Origin: Sphingomonas cannabina
GTDB lineage: Bacteria > Pseudomonadota > Alphaproteobacteria > Sphingomonadales > Sphingomonadaceae
Assembly: GCF_021391395.1 (NCBI RefSeq)
Contig: NZ_CP090059.1
Location: 4,139,001-4,203,000, forward strand
Length of the DNA: 64,000 bases
Reading direction: 5' to 3'
This document shows positions 1 through 7,630 of the stretch, piece after piece (the stretch's first letter is position 1; each line of letters opens with the position of its first letter). The position numbers and the translations under genes were made by a program. Under the pieces are notes generated by a model. The model saw only the letters and a program-made list of their open reading frames with translations. It ran no database searches and was not told where the DNA came from.

Positions 1-234
1 CCGGTGCCGGCGTCGCTGCTGCGCACCGCCGGCGAGCCGTCCGGCGACATGGCGTTCGCGACCGCGGTCGCCGCCTTTGGGCAGAAGCTCAGGGGCGACA
101 AGTATCTCGGCAGCTACGGCTATGCCGACATCCGACGGCTCGCCGGTGACAGCGGCGGCTATTGGCGGCAGGAGTTCGTGAAACTCGCCGAACTCGCCGA
201 CAAGGGCGGGCAGGCGGTCTCAAGCCGCAACTGA
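1..234 (+). CDS. C-terminal end of a YfbK-like von Willebrand factor A protein (5' partial)
   Basis: Only the last 77 codons lie in the window; the reading frame is open from base 1. The residues FATAVAAFGQKLRG and the following YGYADIRRLA resemble the C-terminal DUF3520 tail of YfbK-type VWA-domain proteins, which are usually exported or membrane-attached proteins of unknown role. The VWA domain itself would lie upstream and cannot be seen. A 13-bp perfect hairpin follows 19 bases after the stop. The family call rests on a short tail and is moderate. Confidence 0.55.
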   Translation, partial: PVPASLLRTAGEPSGDMAFATAVAAFGQKLRGDKYLGSYGYADIRRLAGDSGGYWRQEFVKLAELADKGGQAVSSRN

Positions 235-252
235 AGCGGCTGGACGGCGCCG

Positions 253-290
253 CTCCCGAACGATTAGGCTCCGCGCCAATCGTTCGGGAG
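253..290 (+). terminator. Hairpin after the YfbK-like gene
   Basis: The 13-base arms at 253-265 and 278-290 are perfect inverted complements around a 12-base loop. There is no T-tract, so it may act as a weak terminator or as a processing/stabilising hairpin. The right arm also contains the GGAG that can serve as ribosome-binding site for the ATG at 299, so folding could affect its translation. Confidence 0.5.
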
Positions 291-298
291 TGGACGTC

Positions 299-901
299 AT
301 GGAAGAAAAGGGCACGCCGGTCGCGGGCGCGGCGGACAAGATGCAGGGGATGACGATCACCACGCTCGTCCTCGTCGCGATCGCAATAGTCACCGTGCTC
401 GCGGCGATCTGGTGGGGCCGCAAGCTCCGCCTCCAGCGCAAGCGCATCGAGGCCGAACTCGCCAGGAGCCGGCAGACGGTCCATCCCGAGCCCGGCCAGG
501 CGACCGAGACGGCGCCGCCTCCGGTCGCGCCGCCGCCACCGCCGCTGGCCGACACGCCGGTCGCCGCCGCGGCGCCGTTCGAAGCGGCGCCGGCGGCGAT
601 GGCGACCGACCTCGCGACACCCCCTCCCCCGCCGGCACCGGCGGTTCCGCCGCCGCCTGCGGGCGCGGATGACTTCACGCGGATGAAGGGCGTAGGTCCG
701 AAGCTGGCGGCGCGGCTGAACGAGCTCGGCATCACCAGCTATGCGCAGATCGCCGCGCTCACGCCCGAACAGGCGGCCGACCTCGACGCGCAGCTCGGCA
801 CGTTCAAGGGCAGGCTGGTGCGCGATCGGTGGATCGAGCAGGCAGGCTATCTGGCGCGAGACGACCGCGACGGATTCGAAGCGGCGTTCGGGAAGCTTTG
901 A
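299..901 (+). CDS. Membrane-anchored helix-hairpin-helix protein
   Basis: This 200-residue protein has one membrane helix at about residues 18-40, a basic stretch, a long Pro/Ala-rich linker (about 65-120) and a C-terminal helix-hairpin-helix fold (about 123-175) with the core DDFTRMKGVGPKLAARLNEL. Such domains bind DNA non-specifically in repair proteins and also occur in small envelope proteins of alphaproteobacteria. I chose ATG at 299 rather than GTG at 290 because GGAG at 287-290 gives an 8-base spacing and because 290 lies in a hairpin arm. The specific function is unknown; a role holding DNA near the membrane is only a guess. Confidence 0.7.
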   Translation: MEEKGTPVAGAADKMQGMTITTLVLVAIAIVTVLAAIWWGRKLRLQRKRIEAELARSRQTVHPEPGQATETAPPPVAPPPPPLADTPVAAAAPFEAAPAAMATDLATPPPPPAPAVPPPPAGADDFTRMKGVGPKLAARLNELGITSYAQIAALTPEQAADLDAQLGTFKGRLVRDRWIEQAGYLARDDRDGFEAAFGKL

Positions 902-955
902 GCCAGAGCGGCCCCTTCACCTCCATCAGCGACCGTAGCGGAGGCCGACTATTCC

Positions 956-1294
956 ATGCGGACCCGCGTTCAGCTTCTCTTTCTCGCCTCGCTCCTGCTA
1001 CACGCCTGCAATGCTGACTCCGAGAGGATCCGCAAGGCGGAGCAGCGGATCAGACACCTGGTGGGGGAAGAAAACAGACCGGAGTTCCGGAACGTGAGAG
1101 TCCCCGAAGGAACGAACACTGTCTGCGGGGAAGTGAGATATGTTTCTCCTGCCGGCATCAAAGGCAACTACAGGCGGTTTCATGTTGTATCGAAGATCGC
1201 TGAAATAGAGCCTTTCCCTCCACTCCTTCCCTATCCCACCGATCGCGAGCCGCGGAACCCTTGGGAGGAACGGGATAAAATATGCGCGAGATAA
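956..1294 (+). CDS. Small predicted lipoprotein of unknown function
   Basis: The 112-residue product starts with MRTRVQLLFLASLLLHAC, a lipoprotein-type signal with the candidate acylated Cys at residue 18 (His at -2 is unusual). The mature part is charged, has Cys at about 61 and near the C-terminus, and contains a Pro-rich stretch (EPFPPLLPYP). I recognise no family. Codon use is less GC-biased than in the neighbours (many AGA, GAA and AAA-type codons), which suggests a recently acquired or weakly selected gene. It is convergent with the CorC-type gene. Confidence 0.55.
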   Translation: MRTRVQLLFLASLLLHACNADSERIRKAEQRIRHLVGEENRPEFRNVRVPEGTNTVCGEVRYVSPAGIKGNYRRFHVVSKIAEIEPFPPLLPYPTDREPRNPWEERDKICAR

Positions 1295-1345
1295 CCGGCG
1301 CCATTTCAAGATGACCACCCAACGGTCGATCTAGGGTCGACGCCC

Positions 1346-2650
1346 TCACTCCACCCGGCTCACCAGCAGCTTGTCGATCTTGTGGCCGTCCATGTCGACG
1401 ATCTCGAAGCGCCAGCCCTGCTCGACGAAGCTCTCGCCTTCCTTGGGCAGATGCTTGAGCACCGCCAGCGCCAGGCCGGCGACGGTCGCATAGTCGCGGT
1501 CCTCGTCGAGCGTCATGTCGAGCCGCTCGGCGAGGCGGTCGGCGGAGACGCTACCGGCGATCAGGAACGAGCCGTCCTCGCGCACCACCACTGCCGGCTC
1601 CTCGCCCGGCTCGACGTCCGAGGCGAAGCCGCCGGCGATCGCGGCGAGCAGGTCGTTGGGCGTCACCACGCCCTCGAAATGGCCGTATTCGTCGTGGACG
1701 AGGCCCATCGGCACCTCGGCGCGGCGCAGCACGCCGAGCGCGTCCATCGCGTCGACCTGATCGGGCAGCACCGGCGCCGGCTTCATCAGCACGCGCAGGT
1801 CGAGCGGCCTGCCCTCGATCAGCGCCACCGCGACCGAGCGCGCCTCGACCACGCCGATCACCGCGTCGATCGAGCCCTCCGCCACCGGCAGGCGCGTGCG
1901 CGGCGTCGCCAGCAGCGCGTTGCGCACGCCGATCTCGTCCAGGTCGACGTCGAGCCAGTCGACATCGGTGCGCGGCGTCATCACCTCCCGCACCGGCCGG
2001 TCGGCGAGGCGGACGACGCCCGAGATGATCGAGCGCTCATGCTCCTCGATCACGCCCGAGCGCGACGCCTCGGCGACGATCAGATGAAGCTCCTCGGCGG
2101 TCACATGATCCTCGGATTCGCGGCGCAGACCGAGCAGGCGGAAGACGAGCGCGCTGGTCTTGTCGAGCAGCCACACCACCGGCGCCGTTGCCCGCGCCAG
2201 CCACAGCATCGGCACCGCCACCAGCACCGCGATCGGCTCGGGCGAGCGGAGCGCGAACTGCTTGGGCACCAGCTCGCCGATGATCAGCGAGGCGAAGGTG
2301 GTGAGGCCGATGACGACGATATAGGCGATCGTCGCGGCGGTCTCGCGGCTGAGGCCCAGCGCCTCGATCCGGGCAGCCGTGGGCTCGCCCAGGCTCGCGC
2401 CCGAATAGGCGCCGGCGACGATGCCGATCAGCGTGATGCCGATCTGCACCGTCGACAGGAAGCGGCCGGGATCGGCGGCGAGCTGGATCGCGGTGGCGGC
2501 GCCGCTGCGTCCGGTGCGCACCATCGCCTCCAGCCGCGCCTTGCGTGCGGAGACGATCGCGAGCTCGCTCATTGCGAACACGCCGTTCAGAAGGACGAGC
2601 GCGAGGATGATCGCGACGTCGATCCAGGGAAAAGGGGGGAGCGCGTGCAT
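1346..2650 (-). CDS. Hemolysin C/CorC-family membrane protein (CNNM-CBS)
   Basis: The 434 residues show the usual order of this family: an N-terminal CNNM (DUF21) membrane domain with about four helices (1-200), a CBS pair (about 215-335) that senses adenine nucleotides, and a C-terminal CorC_HlyC domain (about 350-430, including DGHKIDKLLVSRVE). Members are linked to Mg2+/Co2+ efflux and sit in the inner membrane. Length is normal for the family. The ATG at 2650 is preceded by GGAA and leaves about 130 bases to the divergent OmpA-type gene. The older name hemolysin is historical and does not imply a toxin. Confidence 0.85.
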   Translation of the reverse strand: MHALPPFPWIDVAIILALVLLNGVFAMSELAIVSARKARLEAMVRTGRSGAATAIQLAADPGRFLSTVQIGITLIGIVAGAYSGASLGEPTAARIEALGLSRETAATIAYIVVIGLTTFASLIIGELVPKQFALRSPEPIAVLVAVPMLWLARATAPVVWLLDKTSALVFRLLGLRRESEDHVTAEELHLIVAEASRSGVIEEHERSIISGVVRLADRPVREVMTPRTDVDWLDVDLDEIGVRNALLATPRTRLPVAEGSIDAVIGVVEARSVAVALIEGRPLDLRVLMKPAPVLPDQVDAMDALGVLRRAEVPMGLVHDEYGHFEGVVTPNDLLAAIAGGFASDVEPGEEPAVVVREDGSFLIAGSVSADRLAERLDMTLDEDRDYATVAGLALAVLKHLPKEGESFVEQGWRFEIVDMDGHKIDKLLVSRVE

Positions 2651-2781
2651 TGACGTTCCCTCATTCCATAGCCGCGAAGCTTACGGTTTCACAACCGTCA
2701 CGTCAGCACGGGTTCAGTGCGCAGGCGGAACAATGTGCGGCAATATGGGGTTCCAACGTCACGGAAACGGGAGGTTTTGAC

Positions 2782-3450
2782 ATGATCCGATCCAAGATTC
2801 TGCTGGGCGCCGCGCTCGCGTCGCTGACGCTTGCCAGTGCCTGCGTGACCGATCCAGAGACGGGCGAGCGGCGGCCGGCCAAGGCTGGCCTGGGCGCCGC
2901 GGTGGGCGCGGTGGGCGGCTATCTGCTCGGCGACCTGGTCGGCGGGCGGCGCGACCGCACCGAGAAGATCGTAGGCGCCGGCATCGGCGCGATCGCGGGC
3001 GCGGGCGTCGGCGCCTATATGGACAATCAGGAGCGCGAGCTGCGCCGCCGCACCGCCGGCACCGACGTGCAGGTGATCCGCCAGGGCGACGACCTGGTGC
3101 TCAACATGCCGTCGGGCATCACCTTCGCCTATGACAGCGACGCAGTGCAGCCGCAGTTCCGCGCGACGCTCGACCAGGTCGCGGACGTGCTGCACCAGTA
3201 TGACCGCACCTATGTCGACGTCTACGGCCACACCGATTCGACCGGCAGCGATTCGTACAACATGGGCCTGTCGGAGCGCCGTGCGCGGTCGGTGGCCGAC
3301 TATCTGGCGGCCCATGGCGTGCAGCCCGCCCGGATCGGCACGCGCGGCTTCGGCAAGACCCAGCCGGTCGCGTCCAACGACACCGAGGAGGGCCGCGCCG
3401 CCAACCGCCGGGTCGAGATCAAGATCGTGCCGATCACGCGGGAGGGGTAA
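2782..3450 (+). CDS. OmpA-family lipoprotein with glycine-zipper segment
   Basis: The 222-residue product has a lipoprotein signal (about 1-20, ending LASAC), a glycine-zipper membrane-association segment (AGLGAAVGAVGGYLLGD, about 33-80) and a C-terminal OmpA peptidoglycan-binding domain (about 105-220) with the typical VYGHTDSTGSDSYN and LSERRARSVADYL motifs. It would tether the outer membrane to the cell wall. The open frame extends upstream to 2650, but ATG 2782 has GGGAGG at 2769-2774 and begins the signal peptide, so the longer form is unlikely. It resembles Pal/YiaD-type proteins; I do not assign a gene name. Confidence 0.85.
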   Translation: MIRSKILLGAALASLTLASACVTDPETGERRPAKAGLGAAVGAVGGYLLGDLVGGRRDRTEKIVGAGIGAIAGAGVGAYMDNQERELRRRTAGTDVQVIRQGDDLVLNMPSGITFAYDSDAVQPQFRATLDQVADVLHQYDRTYVDVYGHTDSTGSDSYNMGLSERRARSVADYLAAHGVQPARIGTRGFGKTQPVASNDTEEGRAANRRVEIKIVPITREG

Positions 3451-3471
3451 GGGCCGGGACGATCGACATCA

Positions 3472-3598
3472 AATCCTCCCCCGCCAGGGGGAGGTGGCGC
3501 CGAAGGCGACGGAGGGGGAGGAAGCACACCGATAGCGGATCGCCATCCTCCCCCTCCGTCAGCCTTCAGCTGACACCTCCCCCTGGCGGGGGAGGATT
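3472..3598. repeat. Palindromic intergenic repeat, family A, copy 1
   Basis: Two 25-base arms rich in CCTCCCCC form a near-perfect inverted repeat (AATCCTCCCCCGCCAGGGGG on the left, its complement on the right) around a variable centre with smaller hairpins. The same element recurs at 15711-15838 and 26791-26918. It lies between convergent genes and could act as a bidirectional terminator or mRNA-end stabiliser. There is no coding content. Confidence 0.85.
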
Positions 3599-3613
3599 GA
3601 AAGGGAACCCGCC

Positions 3614-4063
3614 CTAACGCCGCACCGCGAAGAACTCCCGCAGGAGCGCCGCCGCCTCGGCCTCGCCGATGCCGGCGTAGACCTCCGGCCGGTGGTGCAG
3701 CGTCGGCTGGGTGAACAGGCGCGGACCGTGTTCGATCGCGCCGCCCTTGGGATCGCTCGCGCCGTAATAGAGTCGCGCGATCCTCGCATGGGCGATCGCG
3801 CCGGCGCACATAGCGCAGGGCTCCAGCGTCACCCACAAGTCGCAGTCCTCGAGCCGCTCGCGGCCGAGCGCCGCCGCCGCCTCGCGAATCACCCGCATCT
3901 CGGCATGGGCGGTGGGATCGTGGAGCCCGCGCGGCGCATTGCCGGCGACCGCGATCACGCGGCCGTCCAGGACCAGCGCGGCGCCGACCGGCACCTCGCC
4001 CGCGGCGGCGGTGTCGTGCGCGGCATCCAACGCGGCGCGCATCGGGTCGGGGAGCGGAAACAC
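3614..4063 (-). CDS. tadA: tRNA-specific adenosine deaminase
   Basis: This enzyme converts adenosine-34 to inosine in tRNA-Arg(ACG), allowing wobble decoding, and is essential in most bacteria. The 149 residues carry the deaminase zinc site: His-Ala-Glu at 53-55 (His ligand and catalytic Glu) and PCAMC with Cys83 and Cys86. The start is GTG at 4063; the length matches TadA. It is convergent with the OmpA-type gene across repeat family A. Other cytidine-deaminase-fold enzymes (guanine deaminase, RibD) are less likely given length and the PCAMCAGAI motif. Confidence 0.93.
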   Translation of the reverse strand: MFPLPDPMRAALDAAHDTAAAGEVPVGAALVLDGRVIAVAGNAPRGLHDPTAHAEMRVIREAAAALGRERLEDCDLWVTLEPCAMCAGAIAHARIARLYYGASDPKGGAIEHGPRLFTQPTLHHRPEVYAGIGEAEAAALLREFFAVRR

Positions 4064-4081
4064 CCGCTTCCCCTAGCCGCT

Positions 4082-4276
4082 TCAGGCGGCGCTTGTCGAA
4101 GGTTCGCCGATCGCCGGGTCGAATCGCAGCACCGTCCACAGCGCGAAGATCACGCCGGGCACGAAGCCGAGCAGGGTCAGCCCACAGGCGATCAAGAAGT
4201 GGCCGCCGCCCCCGCGTGCAAGATAGACGCCGAGCGGCGGCAGCAGCAGCGCGGCGACGATCCGGCCCGCGCTCAC
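4082..4276 (-). CDS. Small YqaE/Pmp3-family membrane protein
   Basis: A 64-residue protein with two hydrophobic helices. The string AALLLPPLGVYL followed by LLGFVPGVIFALW is the hallmark of the Pmp3/YqaE family (UPF0057), small plasma-membrane proteins linked to salt and stress tolerance. The start GTG at 4276 overlaps the stop of the upstream gene by four bases (GTGA), indicating translational coupling. The frame is open much further upstream, but that part has no protein-like features. Confidence 0.8.
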   Translation of the reverse strand: MSAGRIVAALLLPPLGVYLARGGGGHFLIACGLTLLGFVPGVIFALWTVLRFDPAIGEPSTSAA

Positions 4277-4515
4277 TGCGCCGCGGCGGTGTTGCCCGCC
4301 TTCTCGACATTGATCGTCGGCAGCGCGACCGTCTTGTTGACGGTGCCGACGTTGACGCTGCCGACGTCGGCCTTGAACTCGGGCGCCTGGCCGCCCTCGA
4401 CGTTGATTTTGGGCAGGCTCGCCTGACGGGTCTGGTCGATGCTGACCAGCCCCAGCGCCATCAGCACGATCAGCACCACCACGGCGAGGCCGATCAGGGC
4501 GAGAAGCGTCCGCAT
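4273..4515 (-). CDS. Small single-helix membrane-anchored protein, unknown function
   Basis: An 80-residue protein with an N-terminal membrane helix (MRTLLALIGLAVVVLIVLMA) and a short extracytoplasmic tail with repeating hydrophobic-polar pattern (LPKINVEGG, VALPTINVEKA). The two INVE repeats, about 30 residues apart, are odd for such a short protein. ATG 4515 fits the helix start and follows GGGAG. It is co-transcribed with the Pmp3-like gene downstream. I know no function. Confidence 0.65.
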   Translation of the reverse strand: MRTLLALIGLAVVVLIVLMALGLVSIDQTRQASLPKINVEGGQAPEFKADVGSVNVGTVNKTVALPTINVEKAGNTAAAQ

Positions 4516-4693
4516 CCTTAGTCTCCCGAAATTCGGTTCGTTCGCGTAATAACGCCTGGGCGGCGGATGAGGTTGCACGCTGAATCGGCGGCGACCGGCT
4601 GAATCGGTTGACTGGCGGGCCGTCTCCCGCTACGTGCGCCGCCTTTCCGGGCATGATCCTCTGGGGTCGGGCCGAAACTCAGGAACGAGCACA

Positions 4694-4990
4694 ATGTCGC
4701 GCATTTGCGAGCTGACCGGCAAGGGCCGGCAGGTGGGCAACAATGTTTCCCACGCCAACAACAAGACCAAGCGCACCTTTCTGCCCAATCTGCAGAATGT
4801 GACGCTGATCAGCGACGCGCTGGGCACCAGCGTGCGGCTGCGCGTGTCGACGCATGGCCTGCGCTCGGTCGAGCATGTCGGCGGCCTCGACAACTGGCTG
4901 CTCAAGACCCGCGACGAGGACCTGTCGCTGCGCGCCCGCCGCCTGAAGCGCGACGTCCGCAAGAAGCTGGGCGAGACCGCCGCGGCCTAA
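4694..4990 (+). CDS. rpmB: 50S ribosomal protein L28
   Basis: The 98-residue product begins [20 protein letters not shown], the conserved N-terminus of L28, followed by [17 protein letters not shown]28 is a structural protein of the large subunit near the E site. ATG 4694 is chosen because it starts the conserved sequence; the frame is open to 4634 but without similarity. The length is longer than the E. coli protein (78 aa), as usual in alphaproteobacteria. Its stop shares bases with the stop of the convergent phytase-like gene (CTAA at 4987-4990). Confidence 0.96.
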   Translation: MSRICELTGKGRQVGNNVSHANNKTKRTFLPNLQNVTLISDALGTSVRLRVSTHGLRSVEHVGGLDNWLLKTRDEDLSLRARRLKRDVRKKLGETAAA

Positions 4991-6018
4991 TCCGCTTTCG
5001 CCTGTGGCGAGACCGGCCTGCTTCCCTCCGGGGAGGCGGGCCGTTCGCGTATGGGGAGATCAAGCCGGAATTTGAGCAGCAGCGTACGCTGGAACCACGA
5101 CGTGTTGTCGTCGGACACCAGCCAGACGATCGTCGCGCCGCCTTCGCGGGTGAGGGCGATCCCTTCGAAATTGTCGTGGATCAGCGGCGATTCGAGCGAC
5201 GCGATCACCTGCCCCTGCACCCGCTGGCCCGGCTTGACCCCACGCGTATCGACGAGCGTCAGCTTGTTGACGAAGCCGGTCCCGAGCGTGAACCGCCGAT
5301 TGAGCACCAGCAGCCGGCCGTCGGGCAGTTCGGCGGCATCGACCGGCTTGTACCGTTCGGGCGGCAGGTAGGCGAAGGCGAAGCCATGCCGCGGCGCCTC
5401 CACCGGATCGCCGAGGAAGCGCAGCACCACCTTGCCGCCGCCGGGCGCCTTCTCGCCTTCGGAGAAGACCAGGAAACCGCCCTCGCGCAGCCGCACCATC
5501 GCCTCGGCACCGCTGTTGAGCGGCCAGTCGCGCATCGCCGGCGGCGCGGCGGAGCCGTCCGCCCGCGCGAAGCCGGGAGCGTAGCGCCAGATCATGTTGA
5601 AGCGCTCGAATCCCACCCAGATGCGTCCGGTCGCGGGATCGCGCACCATCGATTCGCTGTCGCGGTCGAGCTTGCGCCAGCCGGTGCGGGGCCCGTCCGG
5701 CAGCGCACCGAACCGGGGATCGTGCGGCCGCATCGGCGATGCCATGCGGAAGCCGAACACCAGGCCGCCGTCCGACAGCAGGGTGAAGCGATCGCCCTCG
5801 ACCGTCATCGACGAGAAGCCGCCGAACGCAGGATCGCCGCTCAGGAACTGGAGCCCGCCGAGGAAGGTCAGCGCGCCCACCCGCTGCGGGTCGCCGGGCC
5901 CGAGCGTCACCGGCCGCGTCCTCACTGTCGGAGTGCCGCGATAGAGCGGCAGACGCTCCTCCCCCGACCAGGTCGGGCAGAGCAGCAGCACGGCGAGGAT
6001 CACGCGGAGGAAGCGCAC
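4987..6018 (-). CDS. Exported phytase-like esterase domain protein
   Basis: The 343-residue product matches the layout of the 'esterase-like activity of phytase' family (Pfam Phytase-like): a beta-propeller-like protein with the pieces [39 protein letters not shown] and [15 protein letters not shown] chose GTG 6018 since it directly opens a signal peptide ([19 protein letters not shown]); the longer frame to 6192 would run through the next gene's promoter. Substrate is unknown; true phytase activity is not implied. It ends on bases shared with the rpmB stop. Confidence 0.75.
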   Translation of the reverse strand: MRFLRVILAVLLLCPTWSGEERLPLYRGTPTVRTRPVTLGPGDPQRVGALTFLGGLQFLSGDPAFGGFSSMTVEGDRFTLLSDGGLVFGFRMASPMRPHDPRFGALPDGPRTGWRKLDRDSESMVRDPATGRIWVGFERFNMIWRYAPGFARADGSAAPPAMRDWPLNSGAEAMVRLREGGFLVFSEGEKAPGGGKVVLRFLGDPVEAPRHGFAFAYLPPERYKPVDAAELPDGRLLVLNRRFTLGTGFVNKLTLVDTRGVKPGQRVQGQVIASLESPLIHDNFEGIALTREGGATIVWLVSDDNTSWFQRTLLLKFRLDLPIRERPASPEGSRPVSPQAKAD

Positions 6019-6181
6019 ACCTGCCGCTGTGCCCGAAGCGGAGCCCGAGCGGAAGGGCCCGGCTGAACGCCGGATAACCAACGGATTCAGGAACGGCTCA
6101 AGCCGGTTGTGCGAATCACGTGTTTGTCGACGGCGGTTCGAATCGCACCGGCGCCGGCACCAAAGCGCGAGGAGATAAACG

Positions 6182-6553
6182 ATGTTCAACAAGCTGATGC
6201 TCGCCGGCGCCGCGTTCGCGATGGGTGCCGTGAGCCTGGTCCCGGCGCCCGCGATGGCGCAGCGCTACGACCGCGGCTACGGATACGGCCGCCATTACGA
6301 TGGCTATGGCTATGACCGCGGCTACCGCAACTATCGCGGCCGCGACTACAACTACCGTTCCTACCGGGCGCGCGAGAAGTGCCGCGACGGTGACGGCGGC
6401 ACCATCGTCGGCGCGATCGCCGGCGGCCTGGCGGGCAACGCCCTCGCCGGCCGCGGCGGCGACCGGACGCTCGGCACCATCCTTGGCGCGGGTGTCGGTG
6501 CCGTGGCCGGCCGCGCGATCGATCGCTCGGATCGCCCGCATTACTGCCGTTAA
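6182..6553 (+). CDS. Exported glycine-zipper 2TM-domain protein
   Basis: The 123-residue product has a cleavable signal peptide (about 1-26, ending AMAQ), a Tyr/Gly/Arg-rich low-complexity region (RYDRGYGYGRHYDGYGYDRG) and a C-terminal glycine zipper (TIVGAIAGGLAGNALAGRGG) typical of the 17-kDa surface-antigen/2TM class. It probably associates with the outer membrane. A single Cys at about 67 and one near the C-terminus may form a disulfide. GAGGAG lies 8 bases before the ATG. A GC-rich hairpin follows. Confidence 0.8.
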   Translation: MFNKLMLAGAAFAMGAVSLVPAPAMAQRYDRGYGYGRHYDGYGYDRGYRNYRGRDYNYRSYRAREKCRDGDGGTIVGAIAGGLAGNALAGRGGDRTLGTILGAGVGAVAGRAIDRSDRPHYCR

Positions 6554-6588
6554 TCGGTAGTCAGTACCCCCGCGTAGCGTATCGGGGC

Positions 6589-6622
6589 GAGGGGCCGGCT
6601 TCCTCCAGGGAGCCGGCCCCTC
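6589..6622 (+). terminator. Strong GC hairpin after the glycine-zipper gene
   Basis: Arms GAGGGGCCGGCT (6589-6600) and its exact complement (6611-6622) enclose a 10-base loop and are followed by a weak T-rich run. Position 35 bases past the stop fits a transcription terminator. Confidence 0.65.
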
Positions 6623-6645
6623 AGTTCGTTTGGTTCACGCGATGG

Positions 6646-6852
6646 CGTGAAGAAGGAGATTTGGTTCACGCGGAGACGCGGAGGACGCGGAGGTTACGTC
6701 GCTTTCCGCGCGCTCAGCCGCGCCAGCGGCTTTCACGCTTGTCGCTTGCTACAGGTTGAAAGGTCTCGCTGACGCGAGACGGAGGTCACAGGCGAGACAC
6801 CTCCGCGTCCTCCGCGTCTCCGCGTGAACCAAATCTTCTTTTTCTTCTTCAC
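6646..6852. repeat. Long inverted repeat with CGCGGAGACGCGGAGG arms (family I)
   Basis: The left arm (6646-6694) and right arm (6799-6852) are near-exact complements of about 48 bases, built of GCGGAGACGCGGAGGACGCGG-type repeats next to TTTGGTTCACG. The centre contains two smaller hairpins. It fills most of the 323-base gap between the glycine-zipper gene and phbB and shows no coding sense. It probably forms a large hairpin in RNA from either direction. Confidence 0.75.
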
Positions 6853-6876
6853 GCCTCGCCAAAGCGAGCGCGCCGG

Positions 6877-7599
6877 TCAGTACATATGCTGCCCGCCATT
6901 GATACTCAGCGTCGATCCGGTCACGAATCCGCCATCCTCCGAGCACAGGAAGGTGACGCCCCGTGCGATCTCGTGCGCCTGGCCGAGGCGCCCGACCGGA
7001 ATCTTCGCCACGATCTTCTCTAGCACGTCGGCCGGCACCGCCGCGACCATGTCGGTGTCGATATAGCCCGGCGCGATCGCGTTCACCGTCACGCCGAAGC
7101 GCGCGCCCTCCTGCGCCAGCGCCTTGGTGAAGCCGTGGATGCCCGACTTGGCGGCGGCATAGTTGACCTGGCCATACTGCCCGGCCTGGCCGTTGATCGA
7201 GCCGATGTTGACGATGCGCCCCCACTTCCGCTCGCGCATGCCGGGGAACACCGCCTTCGCCATGTTGAAGCAGCCGCCGAGGTTGGTGCGCATCACCTCG
7301 TCCCACATCTCGTAGGTCATCTTGAGGATGGTCGCGTCGCGGGTGATGCCGGCATTGTTGACCACTACGTCGACCGGGCCGAGCTCGGCCTCGATCCGCT
7401 TCACGCCCTCCTGGCACGCCTCGTGGTCGGCGACGTCCCATTTGAATGCGGCGATGCCGGTGCGATCGCTGAACTCCCGCGCGCGCTGCTCGTTACCGGC
7501 ATAGTTGGCGGCGACGGTCATGCCCTGATCCTTGAGCGCGATGCTGATCGCCTCGCCAATTCCGCGCGTGCCACCCGTGACGATCGCTACCCGTGCCAT
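6877..7599 (-). CDS. phbB: Acetoacetyl-CoA reductase
   Basis: A 240-residue short-chain dehydrogenase that reduces acetoacetyl-CoA to (R)-3-hydroxybutyryl-CoA with NADPH, the monomer-forming step of polyhydroxybutyrate synthesis. Visible are the nucleotide motif TGGTRGIG (about 8-15), NNAGITRD, the catalytic Ser in NIGSINGQAGQ and Tyr/Lys in VNYAAAKSG. The INGQ(A/K)GQ(Y/F)GQ string is diagnostic for PhbB against FabG. It is not next to phaC (22.4 kb), so the storage genes are scattered. Confidence 0.9.
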   Translation of the reverse strand: MARVAIVTGGTRGIGEAISIALKDQGMTVAANYAGNEQRAREFSDRTGIAAFKWDVADHEACQEGVKRIEAELGPVDVVVNNAGITRDATILKMTYEMWDEVMRTNLGGCFNMAKAVFPGMRERKWGRIVNIGSINGQAGQYGQVNYAAAKSGIHGFTKALAQEGARFGVTVNAIAPGYIDTDMVAAVPADVLEKIVAKIPVGRLGQAHEIARGVTFLCSEDGGFVTGSTLSINGGQHMY

Positions 7600-7630
7600 G
7601 CATTCCTCTCCTTACCGACGGACCCCGACG

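Noticed and set aside
4634..4693. N-terminal extension of ribosomal protein L28
   Set aside because: The extra residues show no similarity to L28 and the conserved start [11 protein letters not shown] is at 4694.
6019..6192. Longer start for the phytase-like esterase at 6192
   Set aside because: It would overlap the start of the glycine-zipper gene and bury the signal peptide; GTG 6018 fits better.
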